Source: Branchipolynoe longqiensis (lineage: Eukaryota > Annelida > Polychaeta > Phyllodocida > Polynoidae). From it: 64,000 bases of DNA. A program made the position numbers and the translations under genes. Every line of letters starts with the position of its first letter. The first letter of the stretch is position 1. Under the pieces are notes generated by a model. That model was not told the origin of the DNA and did no database searches. It saw only the letters and a list, made by a program, of their open reading frames with translations. Shown here piece by piece: positions 61,855 to 64,000 of the stretch. Location: positions 24,974,780 to 25,038,779 of the forward strand of contig CM059194.1 in assembly GCA_030323885.1 (NCBI GenBank), in the 5' to 3' direction.

Positions 61855-62205
61855 GAGACGGAGAACTATGTCCATTCAGCTCCTTGGACTTACTACCTCG
61901 TGTGTCCATTTCCCGTTTTTGTAGATCATGCTTCGAACCCTGGTCGAGTAAAACCAATGACTTAAAAATGTATACTTGTCGCTTCCTAGCCAGGCACTCA
62001 TCATTATTAGGATACGACAAGGACTGGTTGGCTCAGTGTCCCGATAATGTGACTGAGTGGGATATCAGGTCATGGTGCTGGTAGCCTGGTCTCCCAGTTG
62101 GGCAGCACTATGAAGTCACCAAGAGTGTGCACTGTCACAAGTCAGTGCCCGTCCTGATATAACCTTAGATGTTGCCAGGAAGACAAACTCCAACAACCAG
62201 AAATC
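61855..62205 (+). mobile_element. SINE1 (head decayed)
   Basis: tttgtagatcatgcttcgaa + ccctgg (B-box region), gtcgcttcctagccaggcac, ggataatgtg-type block (cgataatgtgactgagtggg), and tail gatgttgccaggaagacaaac. Confidence 0.87.
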
Positions 62206-62482
62206 TGTCCACTTTAGCGAACCTTGTATCCAGTCTCAACTCCCTGTACCATTTACAAAGAGCGAAACTTGAGTCGTCTCTCCATATGGCATATAATAAT
62301 GTAAGATGCTTCGTCGCGTGTGAGAACCATCAACGAATTCTATCATTGTCTGCACCACCCCAAACCCCCTTCCCCTCCACCCCCCCCCCCGCCACCCCAG
62401 AATTGCTCTGCCCGAAATATAATTGTGAGACTTTTCCACCTACCCACACCCCATTGCGATGCCCACATGCATAAAGTGATTC
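62206..62482. other. No feature seen; C-rich stretch near 62380
   Basis: caccccccccccgccacccc near 62378-62397; otherwise nothing. Confidence 0.35.
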
Positions 62483-62813
62483 TTTGTTTGTTGTTGTTTT
62501 ACGTCCTGGCAACAACTAAGATCATATCAGGACGGGCACCGACTTGTGACAGTGCACACTCATGGCGACTTTATAGTGCTGCCCCACTGTGGGACCAGGC
62601 CACCAGCAGCATGACCTAATTTCCCACTCAGTCACATTATCCTGATACTGAGCCAATCAGTCCTTGCGCTATCCTAGTAATGCCGAGCGCCAGGCTAGGT
62701 AGCGACAAGCATCAATTTTGTAAGTCATTGATTTTTGACTCGATGGGGAATTGAACTCCCGACCTTCCGCGCCGGAGGTGTGCGCTCTACCGATTAGGCT
62801 ACCGCGTCCGGTG
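62483..62813 (-). mobile_element. SINE1 (head type b), near full length
   Basis: Minus strand head caccggacgcggtagcctaa, tcggtagagcgcac, ggagttcaattcccc; full body and a tail ending caacaacaaacaaaga. Confidence 0.9.
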
Positions 62814-63085
62814 CACAATTGATCCAGACACAAGGGAGTTATTTGTCGGTATGAAACCAATGTGGTGCACACAGGGCATGACAAAAATAAGGTCACTCAT
62901 CCTCGTCACCATAGTACCTATGTAATCTTGATGTATGGCTGCAAATAACTAACTGGCGGCCATTTTGTTGTTTTCATTATTTGTTGGGGGTTTTGGGTTT
63001 TTTTGGACTATAAAGGAATACACCGACATAAGTCCCTTATGGCATGACACAAATTATCTTTTGTTGTTTGTTTGTTGGGGATTTG
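62814..63085. other. No feature seen
   Basis: T/G-rich runs at 62980-63080; no gene. Confidence 0.35.
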
Positions 63086-63372
63086 ACCGGACGCAGTGGC
63101 CGAATCGGTAGAGCGCAGGCTTCCTGTGTGGGAGGTCGGGAGTTCAAATCTTGGCCGAGTCGAGGTAACGGCTTATAGAATTGATAGTTGTCGCTACCTA
63201 GCATGGCACTCAGCATTAATAGGATAGGGCAAGGACTGGGTAGCACAGTATCAGGATAATGTGATTGTGTGGGATATCGGGTCATGGCACTGATGGCCTG
63301 GTCTCCCAATGGGTCAGCATTATAAAGTTGCCATGAGTGTGCACTGTCACAAGTCGGTATCCATCATGATAT
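63086..63372 (+). mobile_element. SINE1 (head type b)
   Basis: gaccggacgcagtggccgaa, tcggtagagcgcaggc, gggagttcaaatcttgg, then the body to gtcggtatccatcatgatat; the final tail is missing. Best example of the type-b head. Confidence 0.9.
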
Positions 63373-64000
63373 AGGTAATACATGTGTGTGATGCATGACG
63401 AATTATATATAGGTGAACAATGAATTATTATTATTATCCCTCCTTACTGCGCATTGGGGGAGTGCCCCCCCGCCTTCTGTGAGGGTGGGGATGAATTTAT
63501 GCAGCTGATCCCGCTCCTCACACACAGTCTTGTGAAAGGGGACTGACAGTTTGTTACTTGTTTTTCTATTTTTCTTCTTTTTCTATTTGTCTTCTTCTCT
63601 CTCTCTCCCCCCCCCCCCCCCCCCCCCCTCTCTCTCTTGTTGTTTGAAAGACGGTGCGTCTGAAACACAAGTGTGTGTTGGTGGATTCGGCCACACACTG
63701 CTGTGGATGACTGGGCTAAGTTTTTACGCTGGTGTCGCAGTTTAAAAGGGTACCCAGTTTAAACTGTGGCTCCTCACAATGTGCATGTGCATTCATTTCT
63801 GCCTGATTGAGGTTGTACCCATGTTTAATAACTTGTTGATTGCTTGTTAACTTGTTAGTGCAGAGGATAATATATACTTTCAAGCATAAAATATTCACTA
63901 CAATGATTCCTGAAGGAATCCTTGTTTGTCATGACCTAGATTTCCAGAGAGCTCCTCCACAGACAGAAGCAAGTCAGAAATTCTGACAAGATTTCAGGCT
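63373..64000. other. No gene seen; pyrimidine run at 63555-63640
   Basis: tttttctttt and ctctctctccccccc run at 63555-63640, including more than 20 C. The rest is featureless to me. Confidence 0.4.

Noticed and set aside
59532..62020. Minus ORFs of 158-312 codons rich in Leu, Tyr, Cys and Ser
   Set aside because: Artefacts of the 11-bp array; not membrane proteins despite hydrophobicity.

Overview
The window looks like non-coding, repeat-dominated DNA from an animal genome, probably a marine invertebrate. The evidence is several tRNA-derived SINE families, non-LTR and LTR retrotransposons, a tyrosine-recombinase element, a retrovirus-like element with a baculovirus-F-type Env, and many MITEs. 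A mollusc is my best guess from the SINE tail style (a 'gttgccaggac-gtaaaac-aacaa' type 3' end), but the sequence does not prove it. I found no host single-copy gene, no functional tRNA or rRNA gene and no CRISPR array. Nearly every long ORF is either a transposon protein or an artefact of a tandem repeat.

Layout. 0-11 kb: a broken LINE, then nested MITEs (a TTAA-flanked family, here 'MITE-A', and foldback elements with 3-bp TWA target duplications), SINE1 copies, a 0.9-kb polypurine minisatellite and the detached 3' end of a second LINE. 10.7-13.6 kb: a decayed tyrosine-recombinase gene on the minus strand, split by a 1.87-kb TGT...ACA element with CCGG target duplications (Ginger-like). 14-19 kb: palindromic MITEs, then a 2.6-kb array of a 30-bp repeat. 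19.1-24.2 kb: a Ty3/Gypsy retrotransposon with one open gag-pol frame and very short LTRs. 24.2-26.6 kb: a second Ginger-like element carrying a minisatellite. 26.7-43.6 kb: SINEs, MITEs, AT-repeats and large minisatellites (CACCAC type, G-rich, 11-bp GCAGTA type, GT-rich). 43.95-57.04 kb: a 13.1-kb minus-strand retrovirus-like element with 947/948-bp LTRs, CATA target duplications, an open Gag-protease frame and a frameshifted Env, but no recognisable reverse transcriptase or integrase. 57-64 kb: a MITE-A copy, a foldback MITE, SINEs and a 2.2-kb 11-bp minisatellite with a 693-bp higher-order period.

The most notable points are the young pol-less gag-PR-env element, the repeated contact between SINE1 ends and minisatellites, a clan of foldback MITEs whose ends are conserved while their interiors are degenerate reiterated words, and minisatellites far apart that share a GCAGTA core and 11-bp phasing. 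The nested insertions give relative ages: for example the foldback MITE at 2132 is younger than the MITE-A it interrupts, and the SINE2 at 28200 is younger than its MITE-A host.

Family names such as SINE1-4 and MITE-A to G are labels made for this report. All assignments come from reading motifs, termini and target duplications by eye; no database search was possible.
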